45,540 nt of DNA from Rhodospirillaceae bacterium (GTDB lineage: Bacteria; Pseudomonadota; Alphaproteobacteria; Rhodospirillales; JABJKH01). The stretch lies in the NCBI GenBank assembly GCA_018660465.1, contig JABJKH010000042.1, forward strand, positions 1 to 45,540. Reading direction: 5' to 3'. The translations under genes and the position numbers were made by a program. Positions 1-8,670 of this stretch are shown piece by piece. Positions within the stretch are counted from its first letter, which is position 1. Each line of letters begins with the position of its first letter. Under the pieces are notes generated by a model, which did not search any database, was not told the origin of the DNA, and saw nothing but the letters and a program-made list of their open reading frames with translations.

Positions 1-686
1 CGTCGATCAATAAGGCAGCGGATCTGGGGGTAAAGTGTGTCGAATTTGACGTTAAGTTGACGGCCGATAGACAGCCAGTTCTATTCCATGACACAACTCT
101 TGGTCGGACCAGCAATGGAAAAGGCCATGTCTCCCAAATGACCTTGGAAGAACTCCGCACCTTAGATATCGGAAGTTGGTTTTCGTCTGAATTTTCCGGC
201 GAACGAATTATGACACTTTCCGAAACCATAGAGGTGTTGGTCAAACGCGGGGTCGGCGCGATGGTCGAGCTAAAATCTTCTCCCAGTCAAGAGGTGCAAA
301 CCGGGCGCGTCGTGGCTGAGCATTTGATCCAGCACTGGCCTGATAATTTTCCGGCCCCCACTTTGGTGAGTTTTAGCGAGAAATCATTGGCCGCTGCTCG
401 GGAAATCGCGCCAGAACTTCCAGTAGGGCTAAACGTGCGGCGGGTGCCCAAGAATTGGCAGCAGCGCCTAAAGCGTTTGGGGTGTAAAACGCTGCAGTGT
501 CGGCATCAGTATTTGACGCGGGCCCGAGCACAGGAAATTATATCAACAGGCACAACGCTTCGGTGTTTTACGGTCAATACCGCACGGAGGGCTCGGACAC
601 TGGCGAGTTGGGGTGTGCATGGAATTTTTTCGAATTTCCCAGACAGAACGCCAAAACCTGCCAAAACTTGCCAAAAAACTGAATAA
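1..686 (+). CDS. Glycerophosphodiester phosphodiesterase, 5'-truncated by window edge
   Basis: The frame is open from base 3 to the TAA at 684-686, so the gene begins before the window; the TTG at 57 is an internal codon, not the start. The GDPD-family signature is visible at once: EFDVKLT, then PVLFHD with the catalytic His and Asp, then LGRTSNGKG. MVELKS further on matches the metal-binding Glu strand of the TIM barrel, and the end resembles the usual closing segment of the family (GVHGIFSNFPD). The family hydrolyses glycerophosphodiesters to glycerol 3-phosphate and an alcohol. No signal peptide can be judged because the N terminus is missing. A nitroreductase follows 12 bp downstream on the same strand, so they may be co-transcribed. 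The family call is firm; the substrate is not known. Confidence 0.88.
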   Translation, partial: SINKAADLGVKCVEFDVKLTADRQPVLFHDTTLGRTSNGKGHVSQMTLEELRTLDIGSWFSSEFSGERIMTLSETIEVLVKRGVGAMVELKSSPSQEVQTGRVVAEHLIQHWPDNFPAPTLVSFSEKSLAAAREIAPELPVGLNVRRVPKNWQQRLKRLGCKTLQCRHQYLTRARAQEIISTGTTLRCFTVNTARRARTLASWGVHGIFSNFPDRTPKPAKTCQKTE

Positions 687-698
687 GGAGTTTCAGAT

Positions 699-1532
699 AT
701 GACGACCCTAGCGGACATGATCGAAGATCGCTTCGGCATTAAGACAGATGCGGGCGCAGATATTGATGCGGAAGGCGTATTGAAGGCGATTTTGGGGCGG
801 CACTCGATCCGTAAGTATGCCGATACCCCCATTCCCGAAGGTTATTTAGAGATCATATTGGCGTGTGCGCAGTCGGCCCCTGCCAAATCTGATCTGCAAC
901 AGTACTCAATTATGGTGATCGATGACCCCAAAACTAAGACAGCGGTTTCTGCCCTTGGGCCCGAACTCTGGTTTGCCGATGCACCGATTTCATTGGTGTT
1001 CTGTGGTGATATGCGGCGGGGCCAGCGCTTTACCAACGACATTCACGGCCATGCCCATGTTAATAATACCGTCGATACTTTTATGAATGCAGCTGTGGAT
1101 GGCGCGCTCGCCATGCAGGCCTGCACCACTGCCGCCGACGCGCTGGGCCTCGGCAGTTGTTTCGTCAGTAATGTTCGTAAATACCCCTTCGAGATTTCAG
1201 AAATTCTGGGCTTGCCTGAAGGTGTCTACCTCATTGCCGGGATGGGGGCTGGATTTCCTGCGGAAGAACGCGATGTGACCCTTAGATTGCCGCCGTCAAC
1301 GGTGGTGCATCGAAACCGATACGATGATGCGTCTTTGGAAGAAGACTTGGCAGCCTATGGTGCTAAGCGGCGCGCGAAGTTTCCCGTGCCCGATGATCGT
1401 CAGATGCACCAAGACAAATTTGGAATTTCAGATAATTATGTCTGGTCGGAAAATGCAGCCCGGCGCCTGTCCGTGCGCGAACGAGACAATTTCACCGACT
1501 ACGTGAAATCCCAAGGCTTTAAGCTGGAGTAA
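699..1532 (+). CDS. Nitroreductase family protein (FMN-dependent NAD(P)H oxidoreductase)
   Basis: 277 residues. The FMN phosphate-binding motif RHSIRKY lies at residues 34-40, with the SAPAKSDLQQYS strand that follows it in this fold, and a GLGSCFVSNV segment in the middle. The C-terminal extension after GFPAEERD resembles the longer nitroreductases. Members use FMN to reduce nitro compounds, quinones, flavins or enones; the natural substrate cannot be read from sequence. The ATG at 699 is preceded by an AAGGAG Shine-Dalgarno at 684-690. It sits 12 bp after the GDPD gene. Its 3' end overlaps the convergent hydrolase gene by 14 bp. The protein is probably cytoplasmic, since no signal peptide or membrane segment is visible. 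Confidence 0.85.
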   Translation: MTTLADMIEDRFGIKTDAGADIDAEGVLKAILGRHSIRKYADTPIPEGYLEIILACAQSAPAKSDLQQYSIMVIDDPKTKTAVSALGPELWFADAPISLVFCGDMRRGQRFTNDIHGHAHVNNTVDTFMNAAVDGALAMQACTTAADALGLGSCFVSNVRKYPFEISEILGLPEGVYLIAGMGAGFPAEERDVTLRLPPSTVVHRNRYDDASLEEDLAAYGAKRRAKFPVPDDRQMHQDKFGISDNYVWSENAARRLSVRERDNFTDYVKSQGFKLE

Positions 1533-2370
1533 CCCCGAGCATTTCTAGAAGCATCTCATTGAAGGGTTCTGGAGCCTCATAAATCACCCAGTGGCCCGCG
1601 TCGGGGATGACCCTAAAATCGCAGTCCGGTTGGACTTGGCGCAGGATTTCTTCTCGCTTATCAATGTGACCCAGGGCAATGGCATCCCGTTCGCCCCAAA
1701 TTCCTGAAATCGTCCCTTTCACCTTATGCAGGGCCTCAAGAGTTTTTGCTGTCACCGCGAATTTAATGCTTTTGACGCGCCCGCGTTTGGTGTTTTCGAT
1801 TTGGGTGTGAATTGCTAAATCGTCAACTTTATCCGGGTCTGCAATCATTAGAATTTCAAGATTTCGGCGTTGTGCAGCGTGGATGGCTTCGGGTGTCTCG
1901 GCATCTCGCCAATTGAGCATTTCATCCATGGGAGAGCGGGGGATGCCCATGCCGCCTGAGCCGATAATGACAAGAGATGTCACCCGCTCGCCTTGATGAA
2001 CTGCAACCCGGCTGCCAATTGTGCCGCCGAACGAAAACCCAGCCACCTGAATGGGTTTCGAGGCTGAAACCAACAAATTTAGTCCTTCAGATACAACGGC
2101 ACCAATTCCGTCTGGCGTAATCGGTTCCGGCGGCATGGCTGAATCTCCAAGGCCTGGTGTGTCTGGTGCGAAGACGGTGAAGTGCTTAGACAGGACATCA
2201 ATATTCCTGATCCAATGGGTCCAAGAGCCATAGCCGCCGTGCATCAGCAGCAGTGGCGGCCCGTCGCCCCAAATATGCCAGACCATTTCCCCCTCACCGC
2301 AAGGAGTTGTTTCCTTAACAGAGCGGGCTTCCATTTGGCTTACAATTTCGGCGGGCGTTGTCATATTCAT
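1519..2370 (-). CDS. Alpha/beta hydrolase
   Basis: 283 residues. It has the alpha/beta-hydrolase layout: oxyanion-hole segment LLMHGGYGSW near residue 43, nucleophile elbow GFSFGG with Ser113, acid Asp229 in GERDAI, and His260 in DAGHWV. Strand and loop order match the C-C hydrolase and haloalkane dehalogenase-like branch, but the substrate is unknown. A second Met three codons in (2364) is an equally possible start; neither has a strong Shine-Dalgarno. It is transcribed away from the GntR regulator at 2513, so that regulator may control it. The last 14 bp overlap the nitroreductase gene tail to tail. No signal peptide is seen. Confidence 0.85.
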   Translation of the reverse strand: MNMTTPAEIVSQMEARSVKETTPCGEGEMVWHIWGDGPPLLLMHGGYGSWTHWIRNIDVLSKHFTVFAPDTPGLGDSAMPPEPITPDGIGAVVSEGLNLLVSASKPIQVAGFSFGGTIGSRVAVHQGERVTSLVIIGSGGMGIPRSPMDEMLNWRDAETPEAIHAAQRRNLEILMIADPDKVDDLAIHTQIENTKRGRVKSIKFAVTAKTLEALHKVKGTISGIWGERDAIALGHIDKREEILRQVQPDCDFRVIPDAGHWVIYEAPEPFNEMLLEMLGVTPA

Positions 2371-2441
2371 ATCCGTTGTGACCTTGGTATCTTCTTTGTT
2401 TCCGGTATCAGAGCCGAACTGTCAACCGAGACTCAATAAAA

Positions 2442-2471
2442 TTGCTGACAATTCACAATCAACATTATAAT
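2442..2471 (+). promoter_or_regulatory. Predicted sigma70 promoter and candidate operator of the GntR gene
   Basis: A perfect TATAAT at 2466-2471 lies 18 bp after TTGCTG at 2442-2447, upstream of the ATG at 2513. The -35 box sits in a small palindrome, ATTG-N4-CAAT (2441-2452), which could be an autoregulatory site. The box match is seen directly; binding by the GntR protein is inference. Confidence 0.5.
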
Positions 2472-2512
2472 CTCGTTTTAAAGGCGTAAAGATTATTAGA
2501 GGAAACTAGCCG

Positions 2513-3211
2513 ATGGCAGCTGTTGCATTAGTCCCGAAATTGGAACTGGTTGGTTCGGAACTAGACTTTATTCGCAAGGAGTCGCTGACTTCTGTGGTGA
2601 AGCGTGAGCTTGAGCGTATGATTCTCAATGGCGACTTGAAGGCTGGCGAGCGGATCAACGAGAACATGTTGGCAGGTAAGCTGTCGATCAGCCGCGGCCC
2701 CATTCGCGAGGCTCTGCGTAAGTTGGAGCAGGCGGGACTGGTCGAGTCATTGGTTAACCGGGGCATGTTCGTTCGCAAAATCAGCCTGGAAGAAGCCCTG
2801 AACCTCTACGAAATAAGGGCCGTATTGGCAGAGCATGCAGGCAAGCAAATTGCCAAGCGTATTACCAACGCCGAAAAAGATGTTCTGGTCGAGTTCGTAG
2901 AGCAAATGGAAATTGCGGCGGACGCGCACGATCTTGAAACCTATTATCCAATAAACATCGAATTTCACGCCACGCTGATGGACTTTACCGGTAATCCACG
3001 ACTGGCGAAGGCCTATACCAACATGGATAACGAACTCCAGTTGTTCCGCCAGCGGGCGATGCTGACGCTGGAAGGACTGAAAACATCAAATGCTGAACAC
3101 CGCGCAATTGTTGAGCGTATTTCGGTGGGGGACGTAAGAGGCGCGGGTGCAGCGATGAAACATCACGTCATGGCTGGTAAGGAACGCGGGCTATTGGCGA
3201 TAGAGGAATAA
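2513..3211 (+). CDS. GntR family transcriptional regulator, FCD subfamily
   Basis: 232 residues. The N-terminal winged helix-turn-helix spans about residues 20-85 (INENMLAGKLSISRGPIREA is the recognition region), followed by an all-helical FCD ligand domain. EFHATLMDF and AEHRAIVE carry the histidines expected of the metal-binding FCD pocket. FCD regulators typically sense organic acids and repress adjacent catabolic operons. The gene lies directly before the tripartite carboxylate transporter operon at 3395 and diverges from the hydrolase at 2370, so either or both are likely targets (inference). A GAGGAA Shine-Dalgarno precedes the ATG at 2513. Ligand unknown. Confidence 0.88.
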   Translation: MAAVALVPKLELVGSELDFIRKESLTSVVKRELERMILNGDLKAGERINENMLAGKLSISRGPIREALRKLEQAGLVESLVNRGMFVRKISLEEALNLYEIRAVLAEHAGKQIAKRITNAEKDVLVEFVEQMEIAADAHDLETYYPINIEFHATLMDFTGNPRLAKAYTNMDNELQLFRQRAMLTLEGLKTSNAEHRAIVERISVGDVRGAGAAMKHHVMAGKERGLLAIEE

Positions 3212-3244
3212 GGCCCGTTCGGATATTTGGGAAGTCTATCTGTT

Positions 3245-3272
3245 TTGACAAAGGGGAATATTGGGCTAAGCT
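3245..3272 (+). promoter_or_regulatory. Predicted promoter of the transport/catabolic operon
   Basis: A consensus TTGACA at 3245-3250 is followed after 16 bp by TAAGCT at 3267-3272, about 120 bp before the tctC start. The intergenic region 3212-3394 holds no other gene. The -35 is strong and the -10 is only moderate. Confidence 0.42.
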
Positions 3273-3394
3273 CATCACCCCTTATTACGATGGAGGTGTC
3301 GCAACTACTTGTTAATGCGACTGGTTTCGGCTGAAGCTGCGGGGAGCAGTTTCAGAGTTATCTTAAAATAGAAAAATCTAAAGGGAGGATCACC

Positions 3395-4429
3395 ATGAGA
3401 CAGTCTTTAAAACAGGCCGGTTCCTTTGCCAATGTGGCCGGGACCGCGCTGATTTTGGCCATGGCTGGCATTATTGCCGCGACAGCCGGTGCCGAGGCCC
3501 AGAAGAAGAAAAAGAAGAAAATGTTCGAAAAACCTGTCTGCGATAAGGTCGAAGTGATTTCGCATGCGTCACCAGGTGGCGGTACCGACACAACCGCGCG
3601 GATGATGATGATCAGGACACGGCGTTACTTAAAGAAAAGTGGTTATCTAAAAGGTGACATGGTTGTCGTCTACAAACGTGGCGGCATGGCCCGGCGCGCG
3701 CACGAGTATTTTGCACGTCGTAAAGCTGACGGCTGTACGATCATGGCGATTACGCAATCGCACATGAATGTGCTGGCGACTAAATCACCGATCACGATTG
3801 GTGACATGGTTGGCGTCGCCCGTGCGATGGATGACCCCGTGTTTTTCCTCAACCATGTTGATAGCCCAAATAAAACGATTGAAGCAGTCGTTGCCTCATC
3901 GAAGAAGAAGACTTTGAGCTGGGCAGGTGCTGGTGCCAATAGTACGGATCATATCGCCATTGATGAATTCACGCGTGCTGCAGGGATCAAATACAAATTT
4001 GTTTCCTATGGAAGTGCGGGTCCGATGACCAGTGGTCAATTGGCGAAGGCACATGACCTTTCTGCTTTGAATGTCAGTGAAGCGGCTGACCAAATCGAAG
4101 CCGGTAAGTTTCGCGCTGTTGCCGTTCTCAGTGAGAAGCGTCTGAAGGATTATCCCAACGTTCCGACGGCGATTGAGAAAGGCTGGAACGTGCTTGCTTC
4201 CACGACCCGCGGTTATGTGGTGAAAAAAGGCACGCCGGAAAAGGCCCGGAAACATCTCACGGATTCGCTTGTAAAGGCCATGCGACATAAGGTCTTTGCT
4301 GGTTATCTAATGGCATCCGGATTGAACCCAAAAGAAGCTGTTGCGGGTCATGGGCCCTGGCAGAAGAACTTGGGCGATATGCACAAAGCAGCCGTAAAGG
4401 CCGTCGCTCGGATGAAAGCGGCTAAATAA
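3395..4429 (+). CDS. Tripartite tricarboxylate transporter substrate-binding protein (TctC family)
   Basis: 344 residues. A hydrophobic signal sequence spans residues 1-35 with probable cleavage after AEA, so the mature protein is periplasmic. The family motif SPGGGTDTTARM follows near residue 56. A solute-binding fold continues to the C terminus, with GSAGPMTSGQ and ALNVSEAADQIEAGKFRAVAV-type segments typical of TctC/Bug proteins. It would capture a carboxylate and deliver it to the TctB-TctA membrane part encoded next. The start is backed by a strong AAGGGAGGA Shine-Dalgarno just upstream. Oddity: the predicted mature N terminus carries six consecutive lysines (residues 37-42). The ligand cannot be read from sequence; the downstream enzymes suggest a di- or tricarboxylate. 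Confidence 0.9.
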   Translation: MRQSLKQAGSFANVAGTALILAMAGIIAATAGAEAQKKKKKKMFEKPVCDKVEVISHASPGGGTDTTARMMMIRTRRYLKKSGYLKGDMVVVYKRGGMARRAHEYFARRKADGCTIMAITQSHMNVLATKSPITIGDMVGVARAMDDPVFFLNHVDSPNKTIEAVVASSKKKTLSWAGAGANSTDHIAIDEFTRAAGIKYKFVSYGSAGPMTSGQLAKAHDLSALNVSEAADQIEAGKFRAVAVLSEKRLKDYPNVPTAIEKGWNVLASTTRGYVVKKGTPEKARKHLTDSLVKAMRHKVFAGYLMASGLNPKEAVAGHGPWQKNLGDMHKAAVKAVARMKAAK

Positions 4430-4458
4430 TATAATCCGGTAGATCTGAGGATATTGTT

Positions 4459-5013
4459 GTGAGCGAAACACCACAATTGCCAACTGGACAAGATGCAGGA
4501 GGCACCCAGGAGTCGGGTGCCTCCTCATCCGGTTATCTTAACCGAACCGACACGGTCATCGCCTTAATTGTTTTAGGCGTCTGCTTATTGGGTTGGTACC
4601 ATACAACGACGTGGGAAAAGCCAATGGCGGCTTTCACGTCCGTTGTGCCGCCGACGTGGTTTCCTCAGCTTGTGCTCGGGTGCATCATGGCGTTGGTAAT
4701 TTTCCTGCCGCTTGAACAGCACCTGAAGGGAAAAAATGGCGCTGTGCTCGACGATGACCGTCGGGACCGCATTAAACCCATTACCTATGTAACCACTGTC
4801 GTCACGGTTACGATTGCGGCGTCTATGGCGTGGATGGGGACACTTGTCACGGTCGTCCTAATTTGCATTGTTTTACCCGTAATGTGGGGAGAACGACGCT
4901 GGAAAATCCTCGGCCCGTTCATTGTTCTTTTTCCAATTCTTGTTTTTCTTCTGTTTAAAGTTCTTTTTTCCGTCAATTTCGAGCCCGGCATGATCGGTCT
5001 CGGGATTCAGTAG
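4459..5013 (+). CDS. Tripartite tricarboxylate transporter small membrane subunit (TctB family)
   Basis: 184 residues starting at a GTG with GAGG about 9 bp upstream. The N-terminal 25 residues are polar. Hydrophobic segments follow at about 27-45, 65-82, 110-145 and 155-178, the four-helix pattern of TctB (DUF1468). It lies 29 bp after the binding-protein gene and 15 bp before tctA, the standard TTT order C-B-A. The small subunit supports the large channel subunit; its exact role is poorly defined in the family. Sequence conservation in TctB is low, so the call rests partly on context. Confidence 0.85.
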   Translation: MSETPQLPTGQDAGGTQESGASSSGYLNRTDTVIALIVLGVCLLGWYHTTTWEKPMAAFTSVVPPTWFPQLVLGCIMALVIFLPLEQHLKGKNGAVLDDDRRDRIKPITYVTTVVTVTIAASMAWMGTLVTVVLICIVLPVMWGERRWKILGPFIVLFPILVFLLFKVLFSVNFEPGMIGLGIQ

Positions 5014-5028
5014 CAAGGTTAGATTTCC

Positions 5029-6543
5029 ATGGAATGGGCCCCAATAATCAAAGGGTTTACGTTAATCCTTGAGCCGACAAATATCGGTCTGATCTTTATT
5101 GCCGTTGTTATCGGCGTGTTGGTTGGTGCATTGCCAGGCTTAACCTCAAGCATGGCAATTGCCCTGTTATTGCCGCTGACCATTGGCATGGATGCAATTC
5201 CCGCGATCTGCATGTTGGCAGCGCTTTACTGTGCGGGCACTTTTGGCGGCTCAATCACCGCCATTCTTATTAATGCCCCTGGTGCACCACCCGCTGTCGC
5301 AACCGCCTTTGATGGCTATCCGTTGTCGCAACGGGGTGAAGCAGGCCGGGCACTTGGCATGGCGGCTTTTGCCAGTGTCATGGGCGGCATTATTAGCCTG
5401 CTTATTTTTATCGTAGCCGCACCTGCTCTTTCCACGATCGCCACCAGTTTTCGGCATGTCGAATATTTCGCTTTGGCGATATTCGGTCTGTCCATGTTGG
5501 CAACCATCAGCGGTCGCTCTTCCTTGCGTAATTTGATCTCTGGTGCCTTTGGTGTGCTCATCGGTACCGTGGGCATGCATATTGGGACCGGCATCAAGCG
5601 ATTTATTCCGTTCGATATGTACATGCTGGAAGAAGGGATCGGTTTCGTACCGGTTCTGATCGGCCTGTTTGCCTTTGGCGAATTGTTAAACCAATCGGGT
5701 AAACTCCAGAAGAAAATGGAGTTGGTAAAGGACGTCGCCATTAAGCTTCCGAGCATTGCCGATTTTAAGCTGGTTAAGAATACGATCTTGCGGTCTTCAA
5801 TTATCGGTACTGTTATTGGAATCCTTCCCGCCGAAGGCGCGACGGTCGCCGCGATTATCGGCTACAACGAAGCCAAGCGCTGGTCGAAAACCCCAGAAGA
5901 ATTCGGCAAAGGATCCATCGAAGGTATCGCCGGGCCAGAAGCCGCCAACAATGCTGCCACGGGCGGTGCCATGGTGCCGACGTTGTCTCTGGGAATCCCA
6001 GGCAGTGGCTCTACAGCTATAATTTTGGTCGCGCTTATGATGCATGGGTTCCGTCCGGGACCGTACCTGATCCGTGAAACCCCTGAATTTGTCTATGCCA
6101 TCTTTGGTGCGATGTTGATCGCTAACTTTATGTTCTTCTTCCTCGGAATGGCGGGGGCGAAAGTCTTTGCTCGGGTTACATTGATCCCCCGTACATTCCT
6201 GTGGCCAATTGTCTTGGTGTTCTCCGTCGTTGGTTCGTATGCGCTGAACCAGTCCACATTTGATGTCTATGTCATGTTGGTTTCTGGCGTGTTGGGCTTT
6301 CTGATGCTGCGTCATGGATTTGGCCCGGCACCTTTTGTTATGGGGCTGATCCTCGGCAAACTGATTGAGGAAAACTGGGAAAATGGGATGGTCTTCTACG
6401 ACCACAACATGTTGCGATTCCTAGAAAGCCCGATCGTGGTTGGTTTCCTGTTGGCATCTCTTCTCACCGTTTTTTGGATACCGTTGACCAATGCAATTCA
6501 GAAAATTCGTGCGACGAAAGTCGATACCCTCTCGGACGAATAA
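5029..6543 (+). CDS. Tripartite tricarboxylate transporter large permease subunit (TctA family)
   Basis: 504 residues, the usual TctA length, with about 12 membrane segments. Both TctA hallmark loops are present: GALPGLTSSMAIALLLP near residue 32 and LGIPGSGSTAII near residue 324. The latter is preceded by GPEAANNAATGGAMVP, also typical. TctA forms the inner-membrane translocation pathway, driven by an ion gradient and fed by the periplasmic protein encoded at 3395. The gene is 15 bp after tctB. Catabolic enzymes follow on the same strand, implying that the imported acid is processed directly by them. Confidence 0.93.
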   Translation: MEWAPIIKGFTLILEPTNIGLIFIAVVIGVLVGALPGLTSSMAIALLLPLTIGMDAIPAICMLAALYCAGTFGGSITAILINAPGAPPAVATAFDGYPLSQRGEAGRALGMAAFASVMGGIISLLIFIVAAPALSTIATSFRHVEYFALAIFGLSMLATISGRSSLRNLISGAFGVLIGTVGMHIGTGIKRFIPFDMYMLEEGIGFVPVLIGLFAFGELLNQSGKLQKKMELVKDVAIKLPSIADFKLVKNTILRSSIIGTVIGILPAEGATVAAIIGYNEAKRWSKTPEEFGKGSIEGIAGPEAANNAATGGAMVPTLSLGIPGSGSTAIILVALMMHGFRPGPYLIRETPEFVYAIFGAMLIANFMFFFLGMAGAKVFARVTLIPRTFLWPIVLVFSVVGSYALNQSTFDVYVMLVSGVLGFLMLRHGFGPAPFVMGLILGKLIEENWENGMVFYDHNMLRFLESPIVVGFLLASLLTVFWIPLTNAIQKIRATKVDTLSDE

Positions 6544-6621
6544 GGGTCGCCGGTTCAATCAATTTTATTTCGAAACGTAGAGACTCTCTGTGAATGAATT
6601 CCGGCGAACGTGGGAACTAGA

Positions 6622-8040
6622 ATGAGCGATCCTAAAACCATTTTTGAGAAGATTTGGAACCGTCACGTTATCACGACCCGTGAAGACGGTGCGGACCTTC
6701 TGTATATTGATCGGTTGTTGAGTCAGGAAAACACCTTTCACGCGTTCGCTAAAATCAGGGCCGAAGGCCATGCGGTCAAAAGCCCGTCGCAGGTCTTTTG
6801 TTTTGCTGATCACTATGTGCCAACCGAACCTGAAGCCCGCGCCAAGGGCCTCGACGGAATTAAAAATCCGGAAATCCGCGCCATGGTGGAAATCATCACC
6901 AAGGATGCGGAAGAATTTGGCATTCAATTGTTTGGCCTCGGCGATATCCGTCAGGGAATCTTGCACGTGGTCGGGCCGGAACAAGGAATTACCCAGCCCG
7001 GCATGATCATCGCTGGTGCAGATTCTCATACATCCACCCACGGTGCGTTAGGGGCTTTTGCCTTCGGCGTGGGCTCTTCGGAATCGGCACATGTCTTGGC
7101 GACCCAAGCGCTTTGGCGGCAAAAGCCCAAGACCATGCGGGTTGATGTTTCCGGCGCTTTGCCGTTTGGCGTGGCGTCCAAGGATGTCATCTTGGCCATC
7201 ATCGGCAAGGTTGGTGCGGGCGGTGCCGTCGGACATGTGATCGAATATACTGGCGAAGCCATTCGTGCGATGAACGTCGAACAGCGCATGACAGTCTGCA
7301 ACATGTCGATTGAGGCTGGTGCGCGTGCAGGTCTTATCACACCCGATGAGAAAGTTATTGAATATGTGAAAGGTCGTCCCTTCGCGCCGAGTGAAGAAGA
7401 CTTTGATAAAGTCGCCGACTGGTGGCGGACATTGGCGTCTGACGACAGTGCCGCGTACGATCAGGAAGTTACCCTACAAGCAGGCGACATCGCGCCGATG
7501 GTGACGTGGGGTAACAGCCCAGAAGATGTCGTGGCGATCACTGACGTGTTGCCGGACCCAGAGCATGAGTCCGATCCCAACCGTCGGGCAAAGTTGGAAC
7601 GTGCCGTTCGTTATATGGATTTGACACCCGGCATGCTGATGACAGATATCCCTGTTGATCAGGTCTTCATCGGGTCCTGCACCAATGGTCGTATCGAAGA
7701 TTTTCGCGATGCTGCTGAAGTCGTTAAGGGTCGTAAAGTTACAGTTCCGGCTCTGGCTGTTCCTGCCACTGGCCTGGTCAAGAAGCAGGTGGAAGACGAA
7801 GGGCTAGATAAAATCTTGGTAGAGGCTGGGTTTGAATGGCGGGAGCCCGGTTGCTCCATGTGCGTGGGCATCAATGGCGATGACCTGCGTCCGGGACAGC
7901 GTAGTGCATCAACCTCCAACCGCAACTTCGAAGGGCGACAAGGGCGGGGATCACGCACCCATTTGGTCAGCCCTTCCATGGCCGCCGCTGCCGCAGTGAC
8001 AGGTCATTTGACAGATGTTCGCACATTGAAGGAGGCTTAG
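6622..8040 (+). CDS. LeuC-like large subunit of an aconitase-family hydro-lyase
   Basis: 472 residues from the ATG at 6622; a GTG at 6610 is possible but would add four residues absent from the usual LeuC start (KTIFEKIW...H). The three [4Fe-4S] ligands are present at Cys353 (IGSCTNGR), Cys411 and Cys414 (GCSMC), matching LeuC spacing. FADHYVPT and GADSHTSTHGA are standard active-site segments. The true 3-isopropylmalate isomerase makes leucine, but this copy sits in a transporter/CoA-transferase operon rather than with leuA or leuB. It is therefore more likely a catabolic dehydratase/isomerase of a related hydroxy acid, such as citramalate or dimethylmalate (inference). Its partner small subunit starts 8 bp downstream. 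Cytoplasmic and oxygen-sensitive by family. Confidence 0.85.
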   Translation: MSDPKTIFEKIWNRHVITTREDGADLLYIDRLLSQENTFHAFAKIRAEGHAVKSPSQVFCFADHYVPTEPEARAKGLDGIKNPEIRAMVEIITKDAEEFGIQLFGLGDIRQGILHVVGPEQGITQPGMIIAGADSHTSTHGALGAFAFGVGSSESAHVLATQALWRQKPKTMRVDVSGALPFGVASKDVILAIIGKVGAGGAVGHVIEYTGEAIRAMNVEQRMTVCNMSIEAGARAGLITPDEKVIEYVKGRPFAPSEEDFDKVADWWRTLASDDSAAYDQEVTLQAGDIAPMVTWGNSPEDVVAITDVLPDPEHESDPNRRAKLERAVRYMDLTPGMLMTDIPVDQVFIGSCTNGRIEDFRDAAEVVKGRKVTVPALAVPATGLVKKQVEDEGLDKILVEAGFEWREPGCSMCVGINGDDLRPGQRSASTSNRNFEGRQGRGSRTHLVSPSMAAAAAVTGHLTDVRTLKEA

Positions 8041-8048
8041 GGACCGAT

Positions 8049-8660
8049 ATGCAAAAGTTTACCAAGCTTACCGGAATTGCGGCACCCATGGACGAATTGA
8101 ACGTCAACACGGACCGAATTCTGCCAGCGCGTTTCATCAAAAAACCCCGAGAACCCGGCTATCAAGATTTCTGTTTCCACGATGCGCGCTTGGATGAGGA
8201 CGGTAAGGAACGTCCCGAGTTTGTTCTCAATCAGGCAAAGTACCGGGACGCACAGTTTATCATCGGTAACACCAACTTCGCCTGTGGGTCTTCCCGGGAA
8301 GGAGCAGTTTACACCCTCCAAGACTTCGGCTTGAAAGCCGTTATTGCGCCCAGCTTCGGTGACATTTTTGCCTCCAATGCGGTGAAGAATGGGTTTGTAC
8401 CAATCCAACTTCCGGAGGAAGTTTGCGCTGCGCTGCGCCACAGTTTGGGGGAAGCCAATGACCCTTCGATCACCGTTGACCTGGAAAACCAGACGGTCAC
8501 GGGTCCCGGCGGGGAGGAGCATTCCTTTGAGATCGAGCCGTTTCAAAAACATTGCATCTTGAATGGACTTGGTGAGATCGCACTGACCTTGCAGGAAACG
8601 GATAAAATAGACGAATTTGATGAAGCCTACCGGGAAGAATTCCCGTGGCTGTACGGCTGA
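8049..8660 (+). CDS. LeuD-like small subunit of an aconitase-family hydro-lyase
   Basis: 203 residues, the normal LeuD length. The swivel-domain motifs are clear: NVNTDRILPARF near the N terminus and ACGSSRE at residues 78-84, then AVIAPSFGDIFASNAVKNG. It should pair with the LeuC-like subunit encoded 8 bp upstream. A notable change is Gly85 where LeuD proteins almost always have His (SSREHA becomes SSREGA). This loop contacts substrate in the family, so a substrate other than isopropylmalate is likely (inference). It lies 10 bp before the PrpD-like gene, so the two are probably co-translated from one message. Confidence 0.85.
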   Translation: MQKFTKLTGIAAPMDELNVNTDRILPARFIKKPREPGYQDFCFHDARLDEDGKERPEFVLNQAKYRDAQFIIGNTNFACGSSREGAVYTLQDFGLKAVIAPSFGDIFASNAVKNGFVPIQLPEEVCAALRHSLGEANDPSITVDLENQTVTGPGGEEHSFEIEPFQKHCILNGLGEIALTLQETDKIDEFDEAYREEFPWLYG

Positions 8661-8670
8661 GGAAACGTTG

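Noticed and set aside
6547-6606. CGCCGG...CCGGCG inverted pair between tctA and the LeuC-like gene
   Set aside because: Only six bases per arm with a loop of almost 50 bases, expected by chance at this GC content.
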